Shown here: positions 1 to 5,077 of the stretch, one piece after another | Layout of the letters: each line of letters begins with the position of its first letter | Numbering within the stretch: position 1 is the first letter of the stretch | Origin: Thermoprotei archaeon | GTDB lineage: Archaea; Thermoproteota; Thermoprotei; QMSL01; B3-G16 | NCBI GenBank assembly: GCA_021158375.1 | Contig: JAGGUS010000084.1 | Location: 1 to 5,759 of the forward strand | Direction: 5' to 3' | Length of the DNA stretch: 5,759 nt | The notes under the pieces: generated by a model | Database searches by the model: none | Told to the model about the DNA's origin: nothing | The model's input: only the letters and a program-made list of their open reading frames with translations | Position numbers and translations under genes: made by a program

Positions 1-531
1 AGGATCACCTAGCCAATACCTCATTAAGTCAATATAGTGTGTCCCATTATTTAGAAGTCCGTCTCGTGTACGGCATACTATCATATGAGGTTTACCTATA
101 ATACCCTTCTTTATGAGATCTCTAGCCAGTACGTTTTGGGGATCAAATCTATGCTGATGACCTATAGCTAATTTAACATTATTTACCTCACACGCCTTAA
201 TCATAGCATCTGCTTCCGCTAAACTAAGACACATCGGCTTCTCACATAGTATACCTTTAACTCCTAATCTTGCTGCATTTATCGTTATCTCTGCATGACT
301 TGAGGGCCATGTACATATGCTCACTATATCCAAATCTTCCTTAGCTATCATGTCCTTATAATCTGTATAAGTGTTGACTACGCCGTACTGCTTGCTGAAT
401 CTCTTAAGGGCATCTTCGTTTATATCTGCTACTGCCACAACATCTACATTCTTTAACTCATTCCATCCCTTAAAATGCATTCCTGCTACTCTACCACATC
501 CTATTATGCCAACCCTATATTGTCGGCTCAT
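1..531 (-). CDS. Gfo/Idh/MocA family NAD(P)-dependent oxidoreductase, N-terminal part (C-terminus beyond window)
   Basis: Only the first 177 residues are inside the window; the frame is open through base 1. The protein opens with a Rossmann dinucleotide-binding signature, GIIGCGRVA at residues 8-16. An acidic residue after the second strand (ADIN, 35-38) should bind the cofactor ribose. The family's catalytic-lysine motif EKP is at 97-99, HRFDP is at 127-131, and the start of the C-terminal domain shows GTHYIDLMRYWLGD at 163-176, with His165 and Asp168 in the usual active-site places. Family members oxidise or reduce sugars, inositols and related polyols in the cytoplasm; the substrate cannot be read here. 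The ATG at 531 is preceded by AGGA four bases upstream and a TATA-like AATATATT near 562-569. It lies 59 bases after the URO-D-like gene on the same strand, so the two probably form one transcription unit. Family assignment is secure; substrate is unknown. Confidence 0.93.
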   Translation of the reverse strand, partial: MSRQYRVGIIGCGRVAGMHFKGWNELKNVDVVAVADINEDALKRFSKQYGVVNTYTDYKDMIAKEDLDIVSICTWPSSHAEITINAARLGVKGILCEKPMCLSLAEADAMIKACEVNNVKLAIGHQHRFDPQNVLARDLIKKGIIGKPHMIVCRTRDGLLNNGTHYIDLMRYWLGDP

Positions 532-561
532 AGTATCCTTTAGATAATTTAATTTACAGCG

Positions 562-569
562 AATATATT
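562..569 (-). promoter_or_regulatory. Possible TATA box for the oxidoreductase gene
   Basis: AATATATT lies about 31-38 bases upstream of the ATG at 531, which would put transcription start roughly 5-10 bases before the start codon. It sits in the 59-base gap after the URO-D-like gene, so the oxidoreductase may have its own start in addition to read-through. AT-rich background makes this tentative. Confidence 0.3.
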
Positions 570-590
570 CTATCATGATGTTCGTTCAAC

Positions 591-1697
591 CTATCGGCGT
601 TCGCGTTCCTTAATCCAGGTCTTCCAAAAAGCTACTACATTCTTGGGCTCCCCTACTACGTTCGATATAAAGAAGCCCTTTACGTCCCTTACAAGCTCAG
701 CTAACCATTTTGCCTCATCTTTTGCATCCTTAAGAGAACCGTACATCATTACCTCGTATCTCGGTCCAAAAGAGAGAACATATTTGTCACCATATTCGCT
801 AATAACTTGTTCCATTTCCTTTCTACTAAGCCTTGCATCCCAATTTATTTTAAATCCTGAGACTCCAGCTTTTATTAGCACATCCATTAGCGGTAAGTAC
901 TTGCCATCCGATACGAAGATTATTTTAATACTCCTTACTTTAAGGGGTTCCCATACATAAGGATAAAAACTTGCGATATAGTCTTCAAATATTTCAGGAG
1001 ATATCATAGGCCTATCCCTCATAGCTATATCATCGTGCGCTACGAATGCTTTTATACCAACCTCAGTCCATGCCCTAATATGCATTTTCACTAACGGTAC
1101 GTACTTTTTAGCGGCTTCTTCAAATATCTCGGGATTTCTCATTAGTAGAAGTAACGTGAATTTATGGCCTAGATGTACTAGAAAGAACGTAAATAATGTC
1201 AAATATATCTCCCCTGCAACTAATGTTACATCTCTTAAAGGATCCTGAAGCCTTCTATAACTATACCTGTAATTATTAATTAGATCAGTTAAAGTTCTAT
1301 ATTCCCACTCAACAGGGTTAAACTTCTCCTTAAGATACTTCAAAAGTTCATCGTAATTCTTGAATGGCCTACTTACAACCCATAGTTGATCTGAAGTATA
1401 CGTAGATGATAAGATGAGTCCCTTATAAGCTATTGGAAATAGATCCGTATAGGGGAAGTCATCCTTGAAGTAATCAAATGTACCAATTCCGACTTTTCTC
1501 TTCCGTCTAGGCTTTATCTTCTCCTTAACGCCATGAGTATATGTGAAGTCCACATCAAGAAGTTTATATGCTTCTATTAAGTCGAAACTCTCTTTACCAT
1601 ATACCTCTTTTATAACATTACTATTTACAAGGCCTAAGGTTGGTACTCTATCTACTGGACTTAGATTGAGAGCCAGGAGGCCTCTAAGATATGCCAT
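591..1697 (-). CDS. URO-D/MtaA superfamily TIM-barrel protein lacking cysteines; function unassigned
   Basis: This 368-residue protein matches the uroporphyrinogen decarboxylase/corrinoid methyltransferase superfamily in length and landmarks. It has PVDRVP at 14-19, HDDIA at 221-225 followed by SPEIF at 233-237, VSDGKY at 262-267 in place of the usual HSDGN-type strand, GVSGFKINWDA at 278-288, and a final GEPKNV segment near 349-354. The N-terminal arginine-rich substrate motif of true heme-pathway URO-D is not seen. The whole protein has no cysteine, so it cannot carry the His-x-Cys...Cys zinc site of MtaA/MtbA methyltransferases. It is therefore neither a convincing HemE nor a standard corrinoid methyltransferase, and belongs to the divergent URO-D-like proteins found beside sugar-type oxidoreductases. 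The ATG at 1697 is the first start after an in-frame stop and gives the family-typical N-terminus. The downstream Gfo/Idh neighbour suggests a shared small-molecule pathway; that is inference. Confidence 0.85.
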   Translation of the reverse strand: MAYLRGLLALNLSPVDRVPTLGLVNSNVIKEVYGKESFDLIEAYKLLDVDFTYTHGVKEKIKPRRKRKVGIGTFDYFKDDFPYTDLFPIAYKGLILSSTYTSDQLWVVSRPFKNYDELLKYLKEKFNPVEWEYRTLTDLINNYRYSYRRLQDPLRDVTLVAGEIYLTLFTFFLVHLGHKFTLLLLMRNPEIFEEAAKKYVPLVKMHIRAWTEVGIKAFVAHDDIAMRDRPMISPEIFEDYIASFYPYVWEPLKVRSIKIIFVSDGKYLPLMDVLIKAGVSGFKINWDARLSRKEMEQVISEYGDKYVLSFGPRYEVMMYGSLKDAKDEAKWLAELVRDVKGFFISNVVGEPKNVVAFWKTWIKERERR

Positions 1698-1741
1698 AAT
1701 GTGAGATTACACCCCTATTCTATTCATCACTATGCTATAGA

Positions 1742-1748
1742 TTTAAAG
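1742..1748 (-). promoter_or_regulatory. Likely TATA box for the URO-D-like gene
   Basis: TTTAAA with flanking CT lies about 45 bases upstream of the ATG at 1697. Transcription would start near 1718, giving a leader of about 20 bases that contains AGGGGTG (1710-1716), a possible Shine-Dalgarno sequence 12 bases before the ATG. The box lies between the C/D guide RNA and the gene, so the two can be transcribed separately. Confidence 0.4.
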
Positions 1749-1776
1749 TTCACTCAAGGATTTCTGGAAGTTCTTA

Positions 1777-1826
1777 TCAGACCCGGTGGAGGTTCATCAT
1801 CGTCAGCGACGTGCAATTATCATCAC
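1777..1826 (-). ncRNA. C/D box sRNA (2'-O-methylation guide) with two guides
   Basis: On the minus strand all four boxes are perfect and in order. Box C is GUGAUGA (1820-1826), box D' is CUGA (1803-1806), box C' is AUGAUGA (1794-1800) and box D is CUGA (1777-1780). The C-to-D' and C'-to-D spacers are both 13 bases and the D'-C' gap is 2-3 bases, which is the compact symmetric layout of archaeal C/D sRNAs bound by L7Ae, Nop5 and fibrillarin. Guide D (1781-1793) is complementary to ACCCGGUGGAGGU and guide D' (1807-1819) to CGACGUGCAAUUA. By the box+5 rule the modified target base is the fifth from the 5' end, a G in both cases. I could not assign targets with certainty. The RNA lies between two minus-strand genes. 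The box coordinates are given; the mature ends probably extend a few bases each way. Chance occurrence of four perfect boxes with this spacing in a short intergenic region is unlikely. Confidence 0.85.
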
Positions 1827-1843
1827 TACTCCTTATTTTAAGG

Positions 1844-1852
1844 TTATATTAC
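1844..1852 (-). promoter_or_regulatory. Weak TATA-like element upstream of the C/D sRNA
   Basis: TAATATAAC lies about 18-26 bases upstream of box C, slightly closer than an ideal archaeal TATA-to-start distance if the RNA begins a few bases before box C. It may drive the guide RNA directly, or the RNA may be processed from a transcript running through the glycosyltransferase gene. Tentative. Confidence 0.25.
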
Positions 1853-1915
1853 TGAGGCTTAAGCCTTTCTAATGAACTTCTAAATGCCTCTCCTATTACA
1901 TACTCTACGCATCTC

Positions 1916-3304
1916 TCATCTTCTAATGGGCCTTACTTGGATAACATATGCTTTTATGTATTTTCCATAAAATATGAGCTTAGATCCTGGCGGCATAGGT
2001 GCTCTTCTGAAAATTTTATTTTCCACCACGAGGATGTATGGCAGCCTTCCTCCTTCCATTGGCGATTTTAATGCATTTACATCAAATGTTTCAATCCAGT
2101 ATCTTAGTCTTGTATCTGGAACTATGAACGTTACATATTTAGGAACATTCGATACTAGGCGGGCTATCTCATAGTACTCTCCTATAGTTATGCTTGGCCT
2201 TATGTTGTTCATTTGTGTTATGAACTGTGGCATTATAAACACTATAATTATCATTCCTACAATTATCTTCAAGCCTCTATCGCGTATTCGGCCTATTATT
2301 ACACTGAGGATAGGTGGTACTAAAATAGCGCTCATTAAGCTAAACCTCATTAAGAATTGAAACGGATTTATAGGGAGACAAAGCATTATTAAGATAAGTG
2401 AAAGGGTTAAAACGAAATCCCGTTCTATTCCATTAAGGCATTTAATAGAAAAAATTGTACCTATAATACCTAAAATTAAGGGGAGACCTACCAGAGTTAT
2501 CAGAGATCCTGCTCTATGTCTAATATGTATTGGGTTTCCTGTAGGCACACGAACGTGTCCAGTGCTCGTTCTTGTAATTCCGCTATGCATTAATGAGAAT
2601 ACGTATGAAATCCCCTTGTATGGATCCCCTCCCATTACTGGTTCGTATATAAATCCTAAAGCTAAGAGGAAAGTACCTATGATGAGAGGAGGAACTAGTC
2701 TTTTCAACATTCGTCTATCCGTTATATGAAGAAGGACTAGGAATATCATTATACCATATGCTATTGCGAAGTCTAGTATGTGCGTGAGGCCAGTAAGTAC
2801 TATTGAAATGGACGCCAACATCACGTCCTTCAATTTCTGTGCTCTACACGAGCGATAGTAGAAAAATATAGTCATCATAAGGAAGAAGAACCCCATAGAA
2901 TTTTTTATGAAGTCAAAACATAACCTGCTAAGTGAAGGGTATATCGTAAATATTATAGCAGCGATAATCCCTCCTATCCTATCGTTGCTAACCCTTTTTA
3001 CGAAATAATATATAAAGTACGTTGTTAAGAGCGTTATAAATACTGATCCAATCTTTATTCCAAGAACTATGTCTCTAAATATTATGGAAAACACATAGAG
3101 AATATAAAATGCTAATGGAGGGTCTGAATACTTCAACTTGCCTTTCTCAATTAGCGAATGTATCTGGACGTAGTAGTAAGGGCCATCTATTCCATAAAGC
3201 AGAGGAGTTTCAAACTGCTTAATCTCATATATACCAAATACTGTGATAATTATAAGGCTAATACATAGGAACTCTATTCCCTCACTACGCTTCATAATAT
3301 GCAT
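1916..3304 (-). CDS. Polytopic membrane glycosyltransferase, GT-C fold (GT39/ArnT-like)
   Basis: This 462-residue protein has about 10-11 hydrophobic segments (roughly 11-28, 63-80, 83-101, 110-124, 136-150, 160-191 as two, 203-221, 268-288, 297-312, 318-338, 346-362). A soluble C-terminal tail of about 90 residues follows. The first external loop holds YGIDGPYYY (37-45), then DPPLAFY at 61-67. An acidic residue after the first membrane helix is the hallmark of GT-C enzymes that use lipid-phosphate-linked sugars (PMT, ArnT and relatives), so Asp40 is the candidate catalytic base. A basic, His-containing loop at 240-265 could also face the substrate. The likely role is transfer of a sugar from a polyprenyl-phosphate donor to a lipid or protein on the outer face of the membrane. 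Acceptor and donor cannot be told. A second ATG at codon 4 (3295) is an alternative start. A TATA box about 30 bases upstream implies a nearly leaderless mRNA. It could also be a non-catalytic GT-C relative. Confidence 0.78.
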   Translation of the reverse strand: MHIMKRSEGIEFLCISLIIITVFGIYEIKQFETPLLYGIDGPYYYVQIHSLIEKGKLKYSDPPLAFYILYVFSIIFRDIVLGIKIGSVFITLLTTYFIYYFVKRVSNDRIGGIIAAIIFTIYPSLSRLCFDFIKNSMGFFFLMMTIFFYYRSCRAQKLKDVMLASISIVLTGLTHILDFAIAYGIMIFLVLLHITDRRMLKRLVPPLIIGTFLLALGFIYEPVMGGDPYKGISYVFSLMHSGITRTSTGHVRVPTGNPIHIRHRAGSLITLVGLPLILGIIGTIFSIKCLNGIERDFVLTLSLILIMLCLPINPFQFLMRFSLMSAILVPPILSVIIGRIRDRGLKIIVGMIIIVFIMPQFITQMNNIRPSITIGEYYEIARLVSNVPKYVTFIVPDTRLRYWIETFDVNALKSPMEGGRLPYILVVENKIFRRAPMPPGSKLIFYGKYIKAYVIQVRPIRR

Positions 3305-3330
3305 GCTAAGTGATATTAAGGTTCTTTAAG

Positions 3331-3338
3331 ATATATAT
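3331..3338 (-). promoter_or_regulatory. TATA box for the membrane glycosyltransferase gene
   Basis: ATATATAT lies 27-34 bases before the ATG at 3304, in the 46-base gap after the zinc-ribbon gene. Transcription would begin around 3309, leaving essentially no leader for the first ATG or about 14 bases for the ATG at 3295. This suggests transcription independent of the genes upstream. Confidence 0.5.
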
Positions 3339-3350
3339 GTTAACTGGGTA

Positions 3351-3482
3351 TTATTTACTTAGCCTCTTAACATTCTTTGATCCGCAATAGGGACATATGG
3401 GTTCCTTGTCCTCCTCTAGACTAAAGTAACCACCACCTCTTCTCCTATTACAATCTCTACATACATATCGTACCTTAGCCAT
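3351..3482 (-). CDS. Small zinc-ribbon protein, 43 residues
   Basis: A short minus-strand frame from ATG (3482) to TAA (3351-3353) encodes MAKVRYVC...SK. Two CxxC knuckles are present: Cys8-Arg-Asp-Cys11 and Cys30-Pro-Tyr-Cys33-Gly, 18 residues apart. That is the spacing of a single rubredoxin-like zinc ribbon. The linker holds three arginines, three glycines and an acidic patch, and the ends are basic, which would suit RNA or protein binding. No catalytic residues are apparent. It sits between the RsmC-like methyltransferase and the glycosyltransferase, 51 bases after the former, with its own TATA-like TATATAT at 3516-3522. It resembles the tiny zinc-ribbon proteins common in archaea. RNA polymerase subunit Rpo12 is similar in size, but its characteristic C-terminal sequence is not matched. 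Function is unknown; that it is a real gene is well supported by the paired cysteine motifs. Confidence 0.82.
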   Translation of the reverse strand: MAKVRYVCRDCNRRRGGGYFSLEEDKEPICPYCGSKNVKRLSK

Positions 3483-3515
3483 GCTCTCGCCGAAATGATA
3501 ATTCATAAACTCTCG

Positions 3516-3522
3516 TATATAT
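3516..3522 (-). promoter_or_regulatory. TATA box for the zinc-ribbon gene
   Basis: TATATAT lies 34-40 bases upstream of the ATG at 3482, just after the end of the methyltransferase gene. Transcription would start near 3494 with a leader of about 12 bases. Confidence 0.4.
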
Positions 3523-3533
3523 CATTATCTCAA

Positions 3534-4142
3534 TCATTCTAGTTTACCTACATATACCCTATAACCAGCTCTACTAGCTAAGATCTCATAATTTCCAAAA
3601 GTTTCCTCAATTAATTTCGCTAGCCTACGTCCACCTTTTCCATGCCTAAAGACCATCTGAAAGAGACCTCCACTTACTAAGTATTTTGGAGCTTCATAGA
3701 TTATCTTCATGCATAACTCCATGCCCGCTGATTGGGGAGGATTTGTAATTATCGTATTGAACTTCTCATTCCTAACGGGTTTGTAAAGATGTCCATACCT
3801 TATGTCGACTATCCTTTCAACATTATTGATCTTAGCATTAAGTTTAGCTAGCCATAAGGCTCTCCTATTTATATCAGTCATGATTACATATCCATGTGGA
3901 GCCATTTTAGCCGCTACTATCCCTATTGGCCCATATCCCGTTCCTAGATCTAAAATATTCCATCCATCCTCTATGATCATAGATTCTATTAATAACCTCG
4001 TTCCCCTGTCTATCCTCTTAGGCGAGAACACCCCACTAGCTGTATAAAAGACAAGATCATGACCCCTGAGGTTAGTCCTAATCTTGTAAAGCTTTATCTT
4101 AGCTCTGGGCCTCTCAGCGAAATAATGATTATTAGATGACAT
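3534..4142 (-). CDS. Class I SAM-dependent methyltransferase, RsmC/MJ0882-like
   Basis: This 202-residue protein has the hallmarks of the archaeal RsmC-like family (COG2813). It starts with HYFAERP at 6-12, then GVFSPKRIDRGTRLL (37-51). SAM-binding motif I is DLGTGYG at 65-71, an acidic motif II is at Asp90 in MTDINRRAL, and the catalytic TNPPQSAG is at 133-140. NPP(F/Y/I) motifs mark methyltransferases acting on exocyclic amino groups of bases. The bacterial relative RsmC makes m2G in 16S rRNA; the archaeal substrate is less certain, so rRNA or tRNA guanine N2-methylation is an inference. Length fits the single-domain archaeal form, which lacks the duplicated N-terminal half of bacterial RsmC. 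The start at 4142 is supported by AGGGAG (4151-4156) eight bases upstream and a TATA box at 4178-4186. It ends 51 bases before the zinc-ribbon gene. Confidence 0.9.
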   Translation of the reverse strand: MSSNNHYFAERPRAKIKLYKIRTNLRGHDLVFYTASGVFSPKRIDRGTRLLIESMIIEDGWNILDLGTGYGPIGIVAAKMAPHGYVIMTDINRRALWLAKLNAKINNVERIVDIRYGHLYKPVRNEKFNTIITNPPQSAGMELCMKIIYEAPKYLVSGGLFQMVFRHGKGGRRLAKLIEETFGNYEILASRAGYRVYVGKLE

Positions 4143-4177
4143 TATTGTTTCTCCCTAAGTGATCATTCCCAGTCATT

Positions 4178-4186
4178 TTATATATA
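4178..4186 (-). promoter_or_regulatory. TATA box for the RsmC-like methyltransferase gene
   Basis: TATATAAAA-type sequence lies 36-44 bases upstream of the ATG at 4142. It predicts a transcription start near 4155, at or just before the AGGGAG ribosome-binding site at 4151-4156. Confidence 0.55.
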
Positions 4187-4621
4187 GGTTCATAATCGTG
4201 CTTAGCTTTAAAGACATCTATGCTTCTTAAATTCACCCTGTAGCATGTTGTGATGGGCCTTCGAGTTTTGAAACTGGAATCTTTGGCTTGTAAGGAATGC
4301 CAAATCAAATAATAGACCTATTGCGAGGAAAATTCCTTCAAAAGAATTTGAAGTTTTCCAAAGACTTGGTCACATTAATTGAACAGTTAGAGAGATTTAC
4401 GATAAAGTAGGCCTAGTAGTGCTTTAAATAGCGTCATTTCAATTTCCCTCAGGCCCATAAGTGCTATACAGTGATTGAAATAGATAAGAACATTAAAGAG
4501 ATCAAAGTGTACAAAGGCAAGAAAGAATTTGAGTTGAAGTAAAATATCTTAGTACATATAATCCAATGCTAAGTGATAATATGAATATACTTCAAAATTC
4601 CTGTAATAAGTAGGTGTTAGC
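4187..4621. other. Gene-poor stretch with short open frames, possibly decayed coding DNA
   Basis: About 430 bases separate the methyltransferase promoter from the DUF2283 frame. On the plus strand there is a 37-codon frame from ATG 4297 to TAG 4410, with AAGGA directly before the ATG, ending ...LVTLIEQLERFTIK. A second frame at 4272-4382 covers the same bases and contains IPSKEFEVFQRLGHIN. A third open stretch ends at TAA 4540-4542 with a possible GTG start at 4471 (reading IEIDKNIKEIKVYKGKKEF). None is recognisable as a family. The mixture of protein-like fragments in different frames interrupted by stops suggests degraded genes rather than a designed regulatory region. A 7-base-stem inverted repeat (CTTCAAA/TTTGAAG) lies at 4336-4353. 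Confidence 0.4.
4583..4590 (+). promoter_or_regulatory. Possible promoter and ribosome-binding site of the DUF2283/DUF4258 pair
   Basis: GAATATAC at 4583-4590 and TACATATA at 4553-4560 are both TATA-like upstream of the ATG at 4622. GGTG at 4613-4616, five bases before the ATG, is a typical archaeal Shine-Dalgarno core and supports that start. Which TATA element is used cannot be decided. Confidence 0.3.
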
Positions 4622-4777
4622 ATGTTAGTAGAGCTTCGTATTAAGTATGATAAGGTCGCAGATGCCCTCTATATACGTTTAAAAGATGGAAAGATTGTTG
4701 AATCAGATGAAGTTGCCCCAGGTATAATAGCTGATTTTAATGAGGATAACGAGATAGTGGGAATAGAAGTTTTGTGA
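4622..4777 (+). CDS. DUF2283 family protein (putative antitoxin), prematurely stopped
   Basis: The 51 residues from ATG 4622 to TGA 4777 match the DUF2283 pattern: YDKVADALYIRL (9-20), an acidic Lys/Asp-rich turn, and a final strand pair with GIIADFNEDNEIVGIEVL. DUF2283 proteins are small and often sit beside DUF4258 genes; a role as the antitoxin of a toxin-antitoxin pair is inferred from that arrangement. The reading frame does not look finished at the TGA. The next 23 codons, still in frame (4778-4846), read ASKRKLDLLKLL and onward, which resembles the family's usual C-terminal helix. They end at TGA 4847-4849, overlapping the next gene's ATG as ATGA. So the full gene was probably 4622-4849, and TGA at 4775-4777 is a nonsense change or a sequence error. 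GGTG five bases upstream supports the start. The truncated product may lack its partner-binding tail. Confidence 0.8.
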   Translation: MLVELRIKYDKVADALYIRLKDGKIVESDEVAPGIIADFNEDNEIVGIEVL

Positions 4778-4845
4778 GCTTCAAAGCGTAAGCTAGATCT
4801 ATTAAAGCTATTAACAGAAGGCCCTGAAACTCTGGTGTCTACAGC

Positions 4846-5028
4846 ATGAACATAATCTATACTTTTCATGCTCTTGAGCGAATGCGACAGAGAGGGATAA
4901 GTAAAGAACTAGTAGAACTTCGCCTTCAAAGTCCAGATAAAAGAGAAGAGCTTGAGGGAGTTTATAGGTGCGTAAAGAAGATTAATAATAAAGTAGTTGT
5001 TGTAGTCTACAGACAAGAAACGGAATGA
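4846..5028 (+). CDS. DUF4258 family protein (putative toxin), frameshifted near the C-terminus
   Basis: The 60 readable residues carry the DUF4258 signature. FHALERMRQRGIS (7-19) includes His8 and a cluster of Arg12, Arg14 and Arg16; a helix follows (LVELRLQSP), then VYRCVKKINNKVVVVVYR as a beta hairpin. The family is small and basic, with a fold thought to be RelE/BrnT-like, and a ribonuclease-toxin role is plausible but inferred. The start ATG (4846) overlaps the stop of the full-length DUF2283 frame by ATGA, implying translational coupling. The frame stops at TGA 5026-5028 just where the last strand should begin. The +1 frame from about 5024 continues NDYVLTTYLSSKLHKYL to TGA 5075-5077, an excellent fit for the missing end. 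A one-base insertion around 5015-5025 would explain this. The product as read probably lacks part of the fold. Confidence 0.8.
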   Translation: MNIIYTFHALERMRQRGISKELVELRLQSPDKREELEGVYRCVKKINNKVVVVVYRQETE

Positions 5029-5077
5029 TTATGTGTTAACGACATACTTATCCTCAAAATTACACAAGTACTTATGA

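Larger units (their letters stand above)
4622..5077 (+). pseudogene. Damaged DUF2283-DUF4258 toxin-antitoxin-like operon
   Basis: Taken together, the two plus-strand frames make a compact bicistronic unit of about 456 bases with an ATGA overlap at 4846-4849. Each partner carries one disabling lesion: an in-frame TGA at 4775-4777 and a one-base frameshift between about 5015 and 5025. Repairing both yields proteins of about 75 and 76 residues, normal for such pairs. It is the only coding unit on the plus strand. Other genes here end naturally in TGA (glycosyltransferase and methyltransferase), so genome-wide UGA recoding is unlikely. Two lesions in one unit favour real decay over chance sequencing error, but errors cannot be excluded. 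Confidence 0.65.

Noticed and set aside
643..960. 105-codon plus-strand open frame
   Set aside because: It lies wholly inside the URO-D-like gene on the opposite strand and has no family features; a shadow frame.
591..1697. Heme-pathway uroporphyrinogen decarboxylase (hemE)
   Set aside because: No N-terminal arginine-rich substrate motif is visible, and the neighbours are not tetrapyrrole genes.
1974..2174. 66-codon plus-strand open frame
   Set aside because: Antisense to the C-terminal coding part of the glycosyltransferase, with no recognisable motif.
3351..3482. RNA polymerase subunit Rpo12 (RpoP) as identity of the zinc-ribbon protein
   Set aside because: Size and CxxC pairs fit loosely, but the linker length and the sequence after the second knuckle do not match the Rpo12 pattern.
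3802..4047. 81-codon hydrophobic plus-strand open frame
   Set aside because: Antisense to the motif-rich core of the methyltransferase; its hydrophobicity mirrors the opposite strand's codons.
4622..4849. UGA recoding (selenocysteine or another amino acid) in the DUF2283 gene
   Set aside because: The glycosyltransferase and methyltransferase end in TGA at natural ends, no selenocysteine-type hairpin was seen, and the partner gene is also broken; mutation is simpler.
4669..4869. 66-codon minus-strand open frame
   Set aside because: Antisense to the DUF2283 frame and the DUF4258 start, which have clear family signatures.
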